From: Trypanosoma brucei gambiense DAL972
Lineage: Eukaryota; Euglenozoa; Kinetoplastea; Trypanosomatida; Trypanosomatidae
Assembly: GCF_000210295.1 (NCBI RefSeq)
Contig: NC_026743.1
Location: 3,348,001 to 3,412,000 of the forward strand
Length of the DNA: 64,000 nucleotides
Direction of reading: 5' to 3'
The notes under the pieces are model-generated. The model was not told the DNA's origin and searched no databases. It saw only the letters and a list, made by a program, of their open reading frames with translations. This document shows, piece after piece, positions 10,022-20,714 of the stretch (the stretch's first letter is position 1; each line of letters begins with the position of its first letter). Both the position numbers and the translations under genes were made by a program.

Positions 10022-13000
10022 TTACACATCCCCTGAATGCGTGGGTGTCCTTCCATCAGTAGATGACGAATAGGTCAGCGAAGCGCACAAACTACTACCA
10101 CTTCTTCGTCCTTGATAATTGTGTGGATGCGGATCAGAAACCGCCACTACACTCTTCGTTATTGAGGCTAGATTCCGTGGCCGCGATGTGCTTCCCAAAC
10201 TGTGGCGAACATTAGGTGACGCTCGCACAGTTCCTCTGAAGAAGGAGTTGCCAACTCGCGATACAGTCGAGTGTCCTTCCAAACCGCTCTCGACGTTATC
10301 AGTGGTACCGGTGGCCGACAATTCATTCATTTTGGCCGTGATTTGTGCTTTAATGTTGTCACTAAAGGTCACCACGAGACTGGGAGACCGCTCAATGACC
10401 TTGCATTGAACGTCTTCTGGATCAATATTCAGCGGAATGCGAAGACATTTCTCAGGGTCACCCGTAGGAACGGGAAAGCACATGCATAACCTTCCATTCA
10501 CGTCACGTTTCACATTTTCTGGCAGGCGCGATCTTATTGAAGAAGGTAGTAGATGACTTGCCCCTTCACGCGGGACATCCTCGCTGCTTTGAGCTGTGGA
10601 GGGAGATGTGGGTTTCGGCGACGACGGCGTCACTCTTGTCAGTGGCTGGAGACATTGGGATGTTGTTGGCGAAATGTTTAACGCCTGTTGAGAGTACCGC
10701 GACGGAGAGACAACACGTGACCCAAAGGAGGAACTTGACAGGAGCGACATGCTTTGATTGTGTGCTAATGGTACAAAGCGGCTGTTGCGGCACGTGGAGC
10801 TTCGTACGGTAGACGTAAGTGATACATTACTGTTGTCATTGCTTGCCGGGTCCACTTGCGGTGTGTTACAAGGGGAGTTTGACAGGACGTTAGCCCCGGG
10901 TCCGTTAATACTGCCCGGATAAACGGGAGTTTTGCTGCATGCATCGAGGGTGAAGTTGTGCTTGCCGTCCGTGCGCACACGAGGAACATTCAGAAAGGCG
11001 TCGTCTATATCAGCGCTTACTTCCACCTGATCGTCGTCAGCGACAGTAGCGAACTCTAAGTTTCCATCGTCAGTGATACGCAAATACTGCGGGGAGGTCA
11101 ATGAGGTCGAGAACGAGGTGCTCTGAGGGAAAACAAAGTTTCCGGCCGACGCCCCACGGGGTACGGTGTAGCTGAAGGTGTCATGGAGTGCTGCATCTAA
11201 GCAAATGGTTGGGCTTGTCGAGGCACCACCTGCACCGCTGAAACAGCTAGCCGCTGGACTTTCAGAGCGGCTGTTACCCATCGTTGCCTGAAGCTCTAAG
11301 GGACGTCTTTCACCTGCGCTAAGTGTATTCGTGATGTCATCGCTCTTGTGCTGCAGCTCAGTTTGCTGAGAAACACGTAAGGGGGTAGCGGGTACTCCCT
11401 TGATTCCACCGGCAATCCATACATTGCACATCTCCACCGAGATACGGGCAGAAACCTCCTCAAGTTCATTCTGGCACAACTGCTCCTCATCTGCTACACC
11501 GTACGTGGACTGCCAATTTTGACTAACGGACACTCCAGCGCCTGTGAAGAGAGAGTCAGGATGTAGCCTCCGCCCCGTGATCCACGGGTGCTTAAGAAGT
11601 TCCACTGCTTCGGGTCTCTGGGACACGTTACGAATAAAGCACTGCTCCAAAAAGTGAATGAACTCTGGGCTAAAGTCAAATTCCTCTTCGTTCGGCGGCA
11701 GTACAAGTGGGGACTCACTTGTTGTGGTGATGTAAAACATAAGGGGAATATGATCACGCACACCCGTGTGGTACCACGGTAATTTACCCGTTGCAAGTTC
11801 AAACAGCGAGCATCCCATCGACCAGATATCGGATTTGTGAGTCCCCTCTCCTTTGATGAACTCGGGTGCCATGTACAAGGGTGTTCCAATTACGCAATTT
11901 GTGGACTTATTCAGTTCATTTACACGCTTGCAGCATCCGAAATCACACAACTTCACCACGCCATCATGGCTCACAAGGATATTAGCTGGTTTAATATCAC
12001 GGTGCAAGAACCCCTTTTGGTGAATGAAGGCTATGGCCTCCAACAAATGCCGAGAAAATCTGCGCAGTATCGTCTCCTGAAGGGGCCCAAACCGCTCCAA
12101 TAGAGAAAGTGTCGATCCACCCGTATGCAGTTCCATCACAATTCGACACACTTTTTGGGAAACACTGTGCTCAAAAAATATGTACGAGACAATATTCGGG
12201 TGTTTCAGAGACTTCAGAACGCCAAATTCCTTACTAATGGCGCGAAACCCCTCTTGATCATTCACCTCCGCCATATTAATCTCCTTAATGGCGACGAGGC
12301 TCCCAGTGACACAGTCCACCCCAGCATAAACTTTCGCGAAGCCACCCACCCCAATTAGCGGGCCTTTATGGATGTCCACTGGGTGAGTCGTGTTCCCATT
12401 ACCGATTGGTGTTCCAGTGAGCGCTATGTGGGATGCGAGTGATCGCACAAGCCCTGACAGTTCTTTCCTTGCCGCAGACGTAAAGCACCCACTACCTCCC
12501 CTGTTCACTAACCGCGGGGAACCACCCATAGCGTAGTAAGCAACCGATCTTGGGGGCGTTCCTCCGCTGGCTGCCATCGACGGCAGACCGAACCAGTACA
12601 TTCCTGGAAGCGGGCTAGGTGAAGCAGACGAAGGTGATGCACGGCCGGTGACATGAGAGTTGCTTGCATTGACTCCACCGGCATCTCCTGTGCCAGCAGG
12701 ACCACTAATGCTTGCACCGTGTGAAGGACTAAAAGGAATTGAGTGACGCCAGCCATCCAACCGTGGTGACTCTATACAGGGGCGTGGTGACACACTCAAC
12801 GACGAGTGGGCCCCACCGTTCGGTAGGGGCACGTAACCTCCACCCAGTGACATTCGTTGACTGAACAAAAACGACCTTTGAGGCGGAGCCGCTGCTCGTC
12901 CAGGACTGAACATGCAAAAGGAACAACTCCATTCCTGTACACTACCCATAAGGCTGGCGACAGTACTTGTGTTGCTCAGGCTTCTCCCGTTACGTGAGTG

Positions 13001-13273
13001 CTGTTTGCTTGAAAATGCAACGCGATAACTCCCATTGCGTTTTGCTGCGCCGCTGCGCCTGTAACCCCGCGGCGGAGGGGTGTTTGGTGACTTGTTGCTC
13101 ATCACAGACGATTCCGCAACAAAACGGCGGTAGCGCCCCGTGCGCGTCGACCCAGGCGGACCAGCGGTAGACGTGCTGCTATTATCGTCATCGTCGTCAT
13201 TGGGATCGCTCTCCGATGCATCGTTAAAGCGTTGGGGTGGAGGTGTTGCGTGTAATTCCTCCATCGAACTCAT
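10022..13273 (-). CDS. STE11 (MAPKKK)-like protein kinase
   Basis: 1083 residues from the ATG at 13271-13273; the frame extends one TTG codon further, and a second ATG lies three codons on. Residues 1-300 are Ser/Gly/Pro rich and disordered, with DDDDD near the N-terminus. The kinase domain spans about 303-566: GVGGFAKVYAG glycine loop, catalytic Lys in VAIKE, HRDIKPAN catalytic loop, CDFGCC metal-binding motif, GTPLYMAPEF activation segment and DIWSMGCS. All residues needed for catalysis are present, so it should be active. Activation-segment and loop wording resemble STE11/MEKK kinases. Behind a Ser/Thr-rich linker a compact block (about 925-1000, NVKRDVNGRLCMCFPVP to KAQITAKMNEL) looks folded and may be a regulatory domain. 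Role likely in a MAP-kinase type cascade, partner unknown. Confidence 0.93.
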   Translation of the reverse strand: MSSMEELHATPPPQRFNDASESDPNDDDDDNSSTSTAGPPGSTRTGRYRRFVAESSVMSNKSPNTPPPRGYRRSGAAKRNGSYRVAFSSKQHSRNGRSLSNTSTVASLMGSVQEWSCSFCMFSPGRAAAPPQRSFLFSQRMSLGGGYVPLPNGGAHSSLSVSPRPCIESPRLDGWRHSIPFSPSHGASISGPAGTGDAGGVNASNSHVTGRASPSSASPSPLPGMYWFGLPSMAASGGTPPRSVAYYAMGGSPRLVNRGGSGCFTSAARKELSGLVRSLASHIALTGTPIGNGNTTHPVDIHKGPLIGVGGFAKVYAGVDCVTGSLVAIKEINMAEVNDQEGFRAISKEFGVLKSLKHPNIVSYIFFEHSVSQKVCRIVMELHTGGSTLSLLERFGPLQETILRRFSRHLLEAIAFIHQKGFLHRDIKPANILVSHDGVVKLCDFGCCKRVNELNKSTNCVIGTPLYMAPEFIKGEGTHKSDIWSMGCSLFELATGKLPWYHTGVRDHIPLMFYITTTSESPLVLPPNEEEFDFSPEFIHFLEQCFIRNVSQRPEAVELLKHPWITGRRLHPDSLFTGAGVSVSQNWQSTYGVADEEQLCQNELEEVSARISVEMCNVWIAGGIKGVPATPLRVSQQTELQHKSDDITNTLSAGERRPLELQATMGNSRSESPAASCFSGAGGASTSPTICLDAALHDTFSYTVPRGASAGNFVFPQSTSFSTSLTSPQYLRITDDGNLEFATVADDDQVEVSADIDDAFLNVPRVRTDGKHNFTLDACSKTPVYPGSINGPGANVLSNSPCNTPQVDPASNDNSNVSLTSTVRSSTCRNSRFVPLAHNQSMSLLSSSSFGSRVVSPSRYSQQALNISPTTSQCLQPLTRVTPSSPKPTSPSTAQSSEDVPREGASHLLPSSIRSRLPENVKRDVNGRLCMCFPVPTGDPEKCLRIPLNIDPEDVQCKVIERSPSLVVTFSDNIKAQITAKMNELSATGTTDNVESGLEGHSTVSRVGNSFFRGTVRASPNVRHSLGSTSRPRNLASITKSVVAVSDPHPHNYQGRRSGSSLCASLTYSSSTDGRTPTHSGDV

Positions 13274-13896
13274 CAAGGAGGTGTCAGTGTTTCGCTTCTG
13301 CGGATAACCCCAACAATAACCCCTTTTTGGATGCGGCTTTGCTTTTCAATGTTCACAGGTTATGCTCGAAAAAATTTCCCCTCTTTCACCCCCTCCTCCT
13401 TTCTTTAACACGAGATTACCTTAACTTGTGCGTATATACACGTATATACCCCGGTCCGACTTGTTATGATGAAATGCTTCCTCTCTTTTCCTCTCCAGAT
13501 GGTCTGGGCAAACCAGACACGGACACAAGAGCAAAGAAAATACCAAAAAAAAACCGACGGAATAAGCGCTGCTTACCGTTTCCTTAACCGCCGCGAAAAC
13601 CTAAAAGAAGCCACACTGATGCACTCAGGGACATTAAACGGGGCGTGGAAGGGAACAACACGAAAAGGCGGAGCGATGAAGTACAGAGATGTGTAAGCGG
13701 TGGAAACACGAGGAGGGGAAAGAGCAAATTCAGAACGTGACAGTGAGGTAAGGAAGGTAAGGCACTGGGACTGACAAACGCAAGCATAACATCTATTCTC
13801 CACCCCAACACGACCCGCACAAAAGCCATTAAAAGTCCGCACACCTATGCATACGTGGGTGCATGCAACACACGCACCTGTATGTGCAAAACCACG
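13274..13896. other. Intergenic, no gene seen
   Basis: Contains purine-rich plus-strand stretches around 13515-13570 and 13705-13760 that would be pyrimidine tracts for splicing. Two overlapping minus-strand frames are Phe/Leu/Pro rich and I do not accept them as genes. Confidence 0.7.
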
Positions 13897-14910
13897 TCAG
13901 TTTTTTGCATGGTTGTCGGGGCGGAGGAATGGGAACTGATAATAAAGGGGCTCTAGCTCATCTTCCGTCATTGGTCGCTGTAAACCACTTAACTGCAACA
14001 ACTCCTCTTCAGACGATGCGTTAAGAGCTAGAGACGCAATAAAGGCGCATGTCAGTTGACGCAGTGGCTCCACAAGAAGAAAGTCACTCAAAAGCGCGAC
14101 CTCCAGCAGCAGATCCACGGACTGCGGCGCCTTTTCCAAAATCGTTGAATAATAACTAGGTCTGGTGTCGTTTGTCGGAGCTCGTCCCCGTTTATCTGCG
14201 GTACCATCTTCGTCAATATGAGTTATGGCGTTCCTTACGTCGTCACCCATACAGTTGTACAGTAGGAATTCCAACTCCCACGGTTGCACAAGTTCTTCAA
14301 GGGGAGCACGAAGCGGCTTACTGAGCATGCTCGGCACCCGCTTGGTAATTAAGTCCAGGTATGTGAAGAGCGCCACACAACCCTTCTGCGTCGCTTGCGG
14401 TAGTATCACTGGTGGAAGGGAATTCGCAGGGTTCCCCTCGGTGCCGTTTGGCCTGCGCCCCATGTTGGGATCTTTAGGATCATAGTGCAGTGGCTCGACC
14501 TGCAAATCTGAGGAATCCAACATTGTTTCCAACAACCGGCAATACCGTGCCCCACGTACATGCAGCGCGAACTCATGCCGCTGCACCGCTTCCTCTTTCG
14601 AGTTGATTAGAGACATGGCATTGTCACCCCATTTTTGTGTAGCGGTCACCGGGGGTCTTGGCCGGACATTGGTCTTCGTTGGGCTCCTTCGCCCATTAAC
14701 TCTTGCAGACCTTTCCCTGCAATTTCGAGCACTGTGCAAGGTAGAACCTTCACTATCGGGGGGCGGTGGCGCCTTGCTGAGGGCAACCAACCTCAAGTAC
14801 TCCTCTGATGGCAGCGGAGCATTGGGTGTTAGTTGAACAAAAATTGGCCGAATACCACCTTCGTTGCCTCCGACTCGGTTACTGTTTTCCACATCATCGA
14901 AAATGACCAT
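13897..14910 (-). CDS. SKP1-like protein with N-terminal extension and loop insert
   Basis: 337 residues, ATG at 14908-14910. Residues 1-95 are extra and partly disordered. From about residue 98 on the order matches SKP1: a POZ half (LINSKEEAVQ, EFALHVRGARYCRLLETMLD), a loop with a 30-residue insert (about 134-166), LPPVILPQATQKGCVALFTYLD, the pre-helix ending PWELEFL (compare the conserved W-D-x-E-F-L of SKP1), then the C-terminal half DLLLEVALLSDFLLVEPLRQLTC, IASLALNASSEEELLQLSGL and a terminal EDELEPLY helix. In SKP1 this half binds F-boxes of SCF ubiquitin ligases. Similarity is in pattern and order, not high identity, so this is a divergent relative, not the canonical SKP1 (about 160 residues). 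A BTB/POZ adaptor is the alternative. Confidence 0.68.
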   Translation of the reverse strand: MVIFDDVENSNRVGGNEGGIRPIFVQLTPNAPLPSEEYLRLVALSKAPPPPDSEGSTLHSARNCRERSARVNGRRSPTKTNVRPRPPVTATQKWGDNAMSLINSKEEAVQRHEFALHVRGARYCRLLETMLDSSDLQVEPLHYDPKDPNMGRRPNGTEGNPANSLPPVILPQATQKGCVALFTYLDLITKRVPSMLSKPLRAPLEELVQPWELEFLLYNCMGDDVRNAITHIDEDGTADKRGRAPTNDTRPSYYSTILEKAPQSVDLLLEVALLSDFLLVEPLRQLTCAFIASLALNASSEEELLQLSGLQRPMTEDELEPLYYQFPFLRPDNHAKN

Positions 14911-16202
14911 GGGTGACTCTCCTCCTCAAGCGGTTGTTCTTTCTGAGTGGTAAGATCCGTGTAGCATAAGTTTTTTAGAGGGCGCTGGTAAGCCGGCGAC
15001 TCAGCACACAAATTAATGTGTTGTGTGGACGCACAACAAACGCGGAGTGACCCAAATGTTGTTTCTGCGGTTCCGTTTCCTTAAATAGCACTCCCGCAGC
15101 CTTTTACGCCTTATCCTATTGCGTCTAGAAACTCCTCCTTTTCGCACGTGGAATGTTCTGACGTTACGCGCGCGCTTATCTACCTCAACACCGACCCCTT
15201 AACTACTTACCTGCGTGAATCAAACCCTTCAAGCAGTGCGTGAATGTGTATATGCGTGTATGCAACGAAGGAGGGAACGAAAGGTAATAAAGGTCAGACA
15301 AGTGGTGTAACCGGGGGGGGTGGGGGTGGGGTGGGTGGGTTCTGATACGGCCCACTAGGTGGTAAACACGAGTACAATTCATTCATTAAACAATTTCTAT
15401 GTAGGGAGCAAGGGACGTAGAGGCACAGCGTGCGCTGAAAATTTTAATGCACAGTCTTCCCCCCCCCTACGGATGGGTACAGGTTGTGCTCTTTCTGGAT
15501 TCATAATTTGTAATGGTGATCTTGTACTGATGTTTCCCCTCTATACACCACGCTAGCGCATGGGCACATACCAGCCTGACAACAGTGGGGAAGGAGTATA
15601 ATCTACTACATGTGCTCCCTGCTCTTCTTTTGCAAGGTGATCCTTCCCTTCCCCCCTTCACCTGACCTCACAATAAACATTTGCTTGCGAAAAAACAACA
15701 ACAAAAAAAAAAAGAGACAGCCGCCATCGGCGACGAACGCACACTAACACCACGCGAGGGGACTCAGGGCGGTGACCGCTCCCCAATCCTCTTCCACTAC
15801 CCCTAAGGGGCAGCGAAGAAAAATAGAATGAGAAAAAAACAACAAAAAAGTGTTTTGGTGCGTGAATCCAGTAGTGTAAGAGAGGGGTTAGGGGGAACTG
15901 ACAAAAAAGGAAGGAAAAGCGAAGGCAAGGAAGACATGTGAGCAAATATATGAGAAAGCCAGCACATCCTCACCAGAATGCGGAAGTGCCCGAATATTTT
16001 GTAGCATGGAACGAAATGAGGTGCGGGTAAATGTATGCGTGTCTCCACCGAGTTAATCACATATCACTGGCAGAAACAGAGCAGGACCAGAAGTAATGCC
16101 CGCGCAACGAAAGGTGAAAATATTTCTATCCACCACCCCTTTACCTCCTAACACATCTCCCTTGTTTCGTTCCATAGCCACTTCACATCCCTCCGCCCAA
16201 CG
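14911..16202. other. Intergenic with G-run motif, no gene seen
   Basis: 1.3 kb between the SKP1-like gene and the armadillo gene. Contains a dense G-run cluster at 15313-15339, a C run near 15461-15468 and purine tracts at 15690-15715, 15820-15850 and 15900-15930 (pyrimidine tracts in the sense RNA). Frames on the minus strand are Phe/Leu/Pro biased and overlap each other. Confidence 0.7.
15313..15339 (+). other. G-quadruplex motif on template strand
   Basis: Five G runs of 8, 5, 4, 3 and 3 bases separated by single T residues. Single-nucleotide loops are the arrangement expected to give very stable parallel quadruplexes. The G-rich strand is the template for the minus-strand genes, so the RNA would carry the C-rich complement. 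Confidence 0.85.
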
Positions 16203-19200
16203 CTAACGCTTTCGTGCACGGGCAAGCGAATGCAGCGTCATTGCTGCTGCTCTTCGAACGGAGTCAGTAGAACCCCGCTCCGCAAGGCCCCCAAGGACTT
16301 CCACCGCATCCTGAGCAATCAGGGAATCTAACGCTGTGGCATGTCCACACAAGTTTTTAACACAAAGCACCGCCTCGCGAGCACAGTCCTCGGAACCGTG
16401 CTGAATAATGTACAGCAGCGAGTTTGTGAAGGATGAGGCTGCCGCGGTATTTCCCTTCGCATTCGGATCCTTCCACTCGGCGACACAGCAAAGATTCTCG
16501 TCATTCGACGATGTGCTATTGCGAACTGCCAGAAGGCCATTCAGTACAGCATAGGCATGTGACACCGTGTTCTCTTTCTTGACGGTACCCGTACCAAAAG
16601 TGCTTGAAGAAGTTGTCGCGCGGTTTACCGTGATAGTTGATGCTGTCGCAGTTGCAGTGTTAGCCGCTGATGCAGCGCCACTCGCACCCGCCGACTGGGG
16701 TGGGAAGGCAAGCGGCGCCTTCTCCGCAATAAGTTGAAGAAGGGCGTGCAACCCGCCAAATTCACGCAGTTTTGCTCGGTTTTCTCGGCTGTTTACGGTT
16801 AATGATGATAGTGCTCCAGCAGCCTGTTCCAACACTACAGAAGGCTGGTCGGGTTCTAGCAGGAACCGGCAAAGGAGCTCTAGACCCCGTTCCTCTCGGG
16901 GCACCACCTTGTCGTCCCGCGAAAGATACCACAGAGCCGAAGCCACCGTCTCTTTGAGCTGAAGCGATGGTTGTTGCTGCTGCTGGCTTTGTGAAGTGTT
17001 CGACGAAGAACGCCTGGTGTTTTGACAACTTTCAGGGTACTGGTAGCAGTCGTCCACAACGTATACAAGTGCGCGCACAACTCCAGCCGAAACCATCGTC
17101 TGCCTATTTTCCTGCACAGTCGAGCAATTGCGAAGAATACCAACTATCTTCTCCTTCACACTCAACATCACCGGCACCACCACCTTCGCATTCTTCTCTT
17201 TTGCAGCCGTGGTTGATGATATTTCCAAGATCTTTGTTAGCAGAGGTATTCCCCCACTCAGTCGCACGCTATGCTTTATTTCAGGGGATATGGTGAGAAT
17301 CCATAGGGTTGACGCTATTTTGTCAAGCGTTGGCATAATTATGCTCGACGGCTGTTGCACAATGCCTTGTTCAAGCTTCTTCAACAACAATTCTACTCCA
17401 CCGGCCTCACGAATAACTGGCTTATTTTGGTCGTTGATGGCACAGTTACGCAGTGTACCAGCCACATTATCAAGTATTTTGTCACTGATGGGAAGGTTTC
17501 CCCCGAGGTCATCCTTTGACCCTGAAGCAGTTGGAGCTTCGTTTCTCGACCTGCGCGGGTTGGTAGTCTGTGATTTCCTGTCTAGAACAGATAAAAGCAC
17601 AGGGATTGCACCCGCCTTGCGGATGGCGGGTCGCGTCTCCACTGCGGCACTGCAGTTCCACAACGTGCCGGAGGCGTTCTCCACAACACTCACACTCGTG
17701 CTTTTTGCTATAAGATGGGCAAGCTCTGTGATACCACCATATTCAAGAATCTGTGTTTTGTTTTCGGAATCGACGCTAAGATTCCACAGTGCTCCAGCGG
17801 CGTTCTCTTGCACAAATTGTTGCGGGGAGCTTAAAAGTTCTATCAATGCGGGAATGCAGCCAATGTAACGAAGATAAGTCCGGTTCTCAGCGTTGCTGGC
17901 GCAGTTCCACACGGCCCCCGCTACCTTCGTCTGAATGGACTCATAGGGATGACGTAGTGTCGCAGTCAACTTCTCTAATCCGCCTGCCTCGCGGATGGCC
18001 ACCTTAGAAGCCTCTTCTCGAGTGATATATCCAATAGTCATGGCAACATTCTCCAATATTGGTATAGAATCCGTATAGAGGAGATCGAGCACCGCCCGGA
18101 GACCGCCGAGACGCCGCACCTCGTCACGCACCTTGTCTTCATCGTCATTGCGTGCTAAAAGGCTCCATAGAAGCACAAGTGATCTCTCAAGCACTGCTTC
18201 CGAAGTGCAGGATGCTACAATGTTTACCAACGGCTGCAGACCACCTGCGGCAATGAATTCCTTCCTCCCATCCGGAAGTTGCCTCCTTCCCTCACCTGCG
18301 GGGTCTAGCACTTTGGAGGAAAGGCTCCTGCTGCCGCTGTTGGCGTTACTATTATTATTGTTATTGTTGCTGTTGATAATGAGAGGTGAAAGACACTCCA
18401 GAACCTCGCACTTCACATCATCGTTGACGCTCTGAAGAAGGCGAATAAACGTGGTCACAACCGCACCATCCTTTAGCATTGTGTGAAGAAGTGACACGGC
18501 CACTGCCTCAGGTATCAATGTGGGTGAGCGCGACATGGGAACTGAGGGTGAATCAACCGTGCTTTGATTCCCAAACGCGGCTCTTACAACATGCCCAAGT
18601 ATCCGCAGCTCAGCCAGTTGTATCGGCGGGCGCGGATGCAAAATGTGCTTTAGCAAACCAACGAGAACTGTCGATACCTCCTTTTGTTGTGTTAACGTCC
18701 ATGAAGACCTGCGGAAATTTTGTTCGTCATAACTCTCAATCGCATGTAGAAGAGTTGTCTCCTTCACATCGGGTAAACGTAACATAGAGAGGAGTGCATT
18801 CCCACTCGGACAGTTATTGTTGCCACTTCCACTACTGCCTCGAAACGACGAGTTCCCTTTGTCCGGTGGAGACCGGCACGCTTGAATGTCGCCTTCGCTG
18901 CTTGACGACTCCTCGCTGCTTTCATCGGGGGCTACCTTTTCGCCTCTCTTTTCTCCTGTAGTATCAGGCGAGCTCGCGTCACCGCCATTTTCCGCTGACA
19001 TTCGTTGCTGAAACTTACCTGACACAACGGAGCGAGCGGAACGCCTTGGTGAGTTGGAGCTGGTTGGAACCTCGTTAGGCCCATCAATGGTGGCAGCGGC
19101 AGCAACTTCCGTGGTTGCGCCGACGTTCTCGCGCGGGGAGCGGCCAACCACATCGACCTCGCGCTCGAAGAATTCAGGCAACTCACCCAGCACCAACATG

Positions 19201-19604
19201 TTCATAGCAGTCTTGCAGAACGCCTTTTGTTGTGCCACCTCCTGGGCGCGACGCTCCAGTGACTGCAGCTGCGCCTCGACACGCGCCACCTCCGCTCGAA
19301 GCTTATCGTATGTGAGACGCACCGCCTCCATGTCTCGCAGTATTGCTTCTTCCTCGTTCGTAAGAGCCAACGACCGTTCAGCCACTATATCACTTAAATG
19401 AGACATGGCCGAAGCAGCACGCGATGACAAGTCGCCATGGGCGAGGCCACCATTTGAAGAGCGCTGCTGCTGTGCCTTTGATGACTCACGAATACTACGG
19501 ACGAATTTCGAAAGTGGGCACTGGCCAGCCTCGTCGCCCTCTGAGAGTACAAGAACCAGTGCCGCAATGCGACCGTTCAGCATGTTCGGAGAAAGCGAGC
19601 ACAT
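16203..19604 (-). CDS. Armadillo-repeat protein with N-terminal coiled coil
   Basis: 1133 residues, ATG at 19602-19604 (a second Met at residue 8). Residues about 78-135 are a coiled coil (EEEAILRDMEAVRLTYDKL and following). A Ser-rich linker with SSEESSSSEGD follows, then many 42-residue-type armadillo repeats from about 270 to the C-terminus, recognisable by recurring GGLxxLxxLL, xxNAAGALWNLSVDSENKxxI and VxENASGTLWNCSAA patterns. Low-complexity loops (poly-Asn near residue 410, poly-Gln near 875, Ala/Thr/Ser near 975-1010) interrupt the array. Armadillo arrays form a superhelix that binds extended peptides; relatives include vacuolar, ciliary and beta-catenin-like scaffolds, and the repeat wording is closest to the plant/protist ARM type rather than importin alpha. 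There is no importin-beta-binding segment visible. Specific function unknown. Confidence 0.88.
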   Translation of the reverse strand: MCSLSPNMLNGRIAALVLVLSEGDEAGQCPLSKFVRSIRESSKAQQQRSSNGGLAHGDLSSRAASAMSHLSDIVAERSLALTNEEEAILRDMEAVRLTYDKLRAEVARVEAQLQSLERRAQEVAQQKAFCKTAMNMLVLGELPEFFEREVDVVGRSPRENVGATTEVAAAATIDGPNEVPTSSNSPRRSARSVVSGKFQQRMSAENGGDASSPDTTGEKRGEKVAPDESSEESSSSEGDIQACRSPPDKGNSSFRGSSGSGNNNCPSGNALLSMLRLPDVKETTLLHAIESYDEQNFRRSSWTLTQQKEVSTVLVGLLKHILHPRPPIQLAELRILGHVVRAAFGNQSTVDSPSVPMSRSPTLIPEAVAVSLLHTMLKDGAVVTTFIRLLQSVNDDVKCEVLECLSPLIINSNNNNNNSNANSGSRSLSSKVLDPAGEGRRQLPDGRKEFIAAGGLQPLVNIVASCTSEAVLERSLVLLWSLLARNDDEDKVRDEVRRLGGLRAVLDLLYTDSIPILENVAMTIGYITREEASKVAIREAGGLEKLTATLRHPYESIQTKVAGAVWNCASNAENRTYLRYIGCIPALIELLSSPQQFVQENAAGALWNLSVDSENKTQILEYGGITELAHLIAKSTSVSVVENASGTLWNCSAAVETRPAIRKAGAIPVLLSVLDRKSQTTNPRRSRNEAPTASGSKDDLGGNLPISDKILDNVAGTLRNCAINDQNKPVIREAGGVELLLKKLEQGIVQQPSSIIMPTLDKIASTLWILTISPEIKHSVRLSGGIPLLTKILEISSTTAAKEKNAKVVVPVMLSVKEKIVGILRNCSTVQENRQTMVSAGVVRALVYVVDDCYQYPESCQNTRRSSSNTSQSQQQQQPSLQLKETVASALWYLSRDDKVVPREERGLELLCRFLLEPDQPSVVLEQAAGALSSLTVNSRENRAKLREFGGLHALLQLIAEKAPLAFPPQSAGASGAASAANTATATASTITVNRATTSSSTFGTGTVKKENTVSHAYAVLNGLLAVRNSTSSNDENLCCVAEWKDPNAKGNTAAASSFTNSLLYIIQHGSEDCAREAVLCVKNLCGHATALDSLIAQDAVEVLGGLAERGSTDSVRRAAAMTLHSLARARKR

Positions 19605-20714
19605 GAGTGAACACAGCTACGGCAAATAGGGGGGGGAGGGCAAAAAGTATGCACTCACACTCTGCGGTATGATAAGAAGAAACGACCAATGATATTGATA
19701 GCGCGCTCGACACCGGGGACAAATTATTGCTCCTTACCGGTGCTTCAATTTTTCTTCCTAAGGTCTACACCCTAAACTAAAGGTAACCCTACAAAAAAAA
19801 TATGTAGATTCAATGGAGCAATGGGAGTATGGGTTCTCGCAAAATAAAAAAAGGTGCAAAAAATTGTGAATACGTACCACGTGCAAGGCATGTTTTTTTT
19901 TATGATGCTGTTAACAGCAATCGTAGTTTCGTTACGGCTTCCTTCCTCTCACTTCATATATATACAGTAAAAAAATTCGACAACATGATCGTACATTCTC
20001 AACACATTCCTACCTTTTTGCTCCATACCATTAGCTCACTTCAATCGACCTAGTATACATTGCAGTATCGCTCTCGCTGTGAAGGTGATCACAATAACAT
20101 TTATAGAAAGAAAGCCCTCCTCAGTTGCTCTCGCACACTAACATTTCAAATAAACAGCATCGGTTAATTCAACGCGACAGTCGACACACTTACGAACATC
20201 CGCTAATCATACCAGCGACCGAGGCTTCTTTGATCCGTACCACCTGTCAATAGCTAAACAGAGAATTGACGTAAACTTTGCCACGCTGCAAAACGTCAAG
20301 AAGGAGAAATTGGAGGAAAAAAAGAGAAAGTGATATCGTTCACGATGATGTTCAGACGGTATCCTCGCTCAAGGTCTGTGAAGTCGTGAGCGACACCAGT
20401 AAAACACACACTGGAGAGCAGTAGCGGTAGCAGGGAGTTATCGCCCACACTGCCTTCTTAAACGTAAAAATTTTATACTTTCATGAGAAGGAAGTGGTTA
20501 GCCACTCCTGTTAATGGCGTTATAATAGTTTAGTTACACATGAAGTAGAACACCAAGGAGCCAGGAAAAGTTTCCCTCTGGAAGGGATCTACGACATCAG
20601 AACTGGATTTGCGCATAGCCCGAAGGTGTCAAACAGTGCACCTACGATTGCACATGGACACTCATATACCGTATTCAGGTCACGCAGAAGACAAAAAATG
20701 CTGAGTGTGAGCAC
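19605..20714. other. Intergenic, unusually complex sequence, no gene seen
   Basis: Unlike most gaps here this 1.1 kb is not dominated by simple repeats. On the minus strand a strong pyrimidine tract (plus-strand purines 20300-20330) is followed by a GCAG acceptor near 20287, and a second short T tract with TAG lies near 19790. So a short trans-spliced unit between about 20287 and 19850, or a long 5' leader of the armadillo gene, is possible. No reading frame of 60 codons or more is found on the sense strand. Confidence 0.5.
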
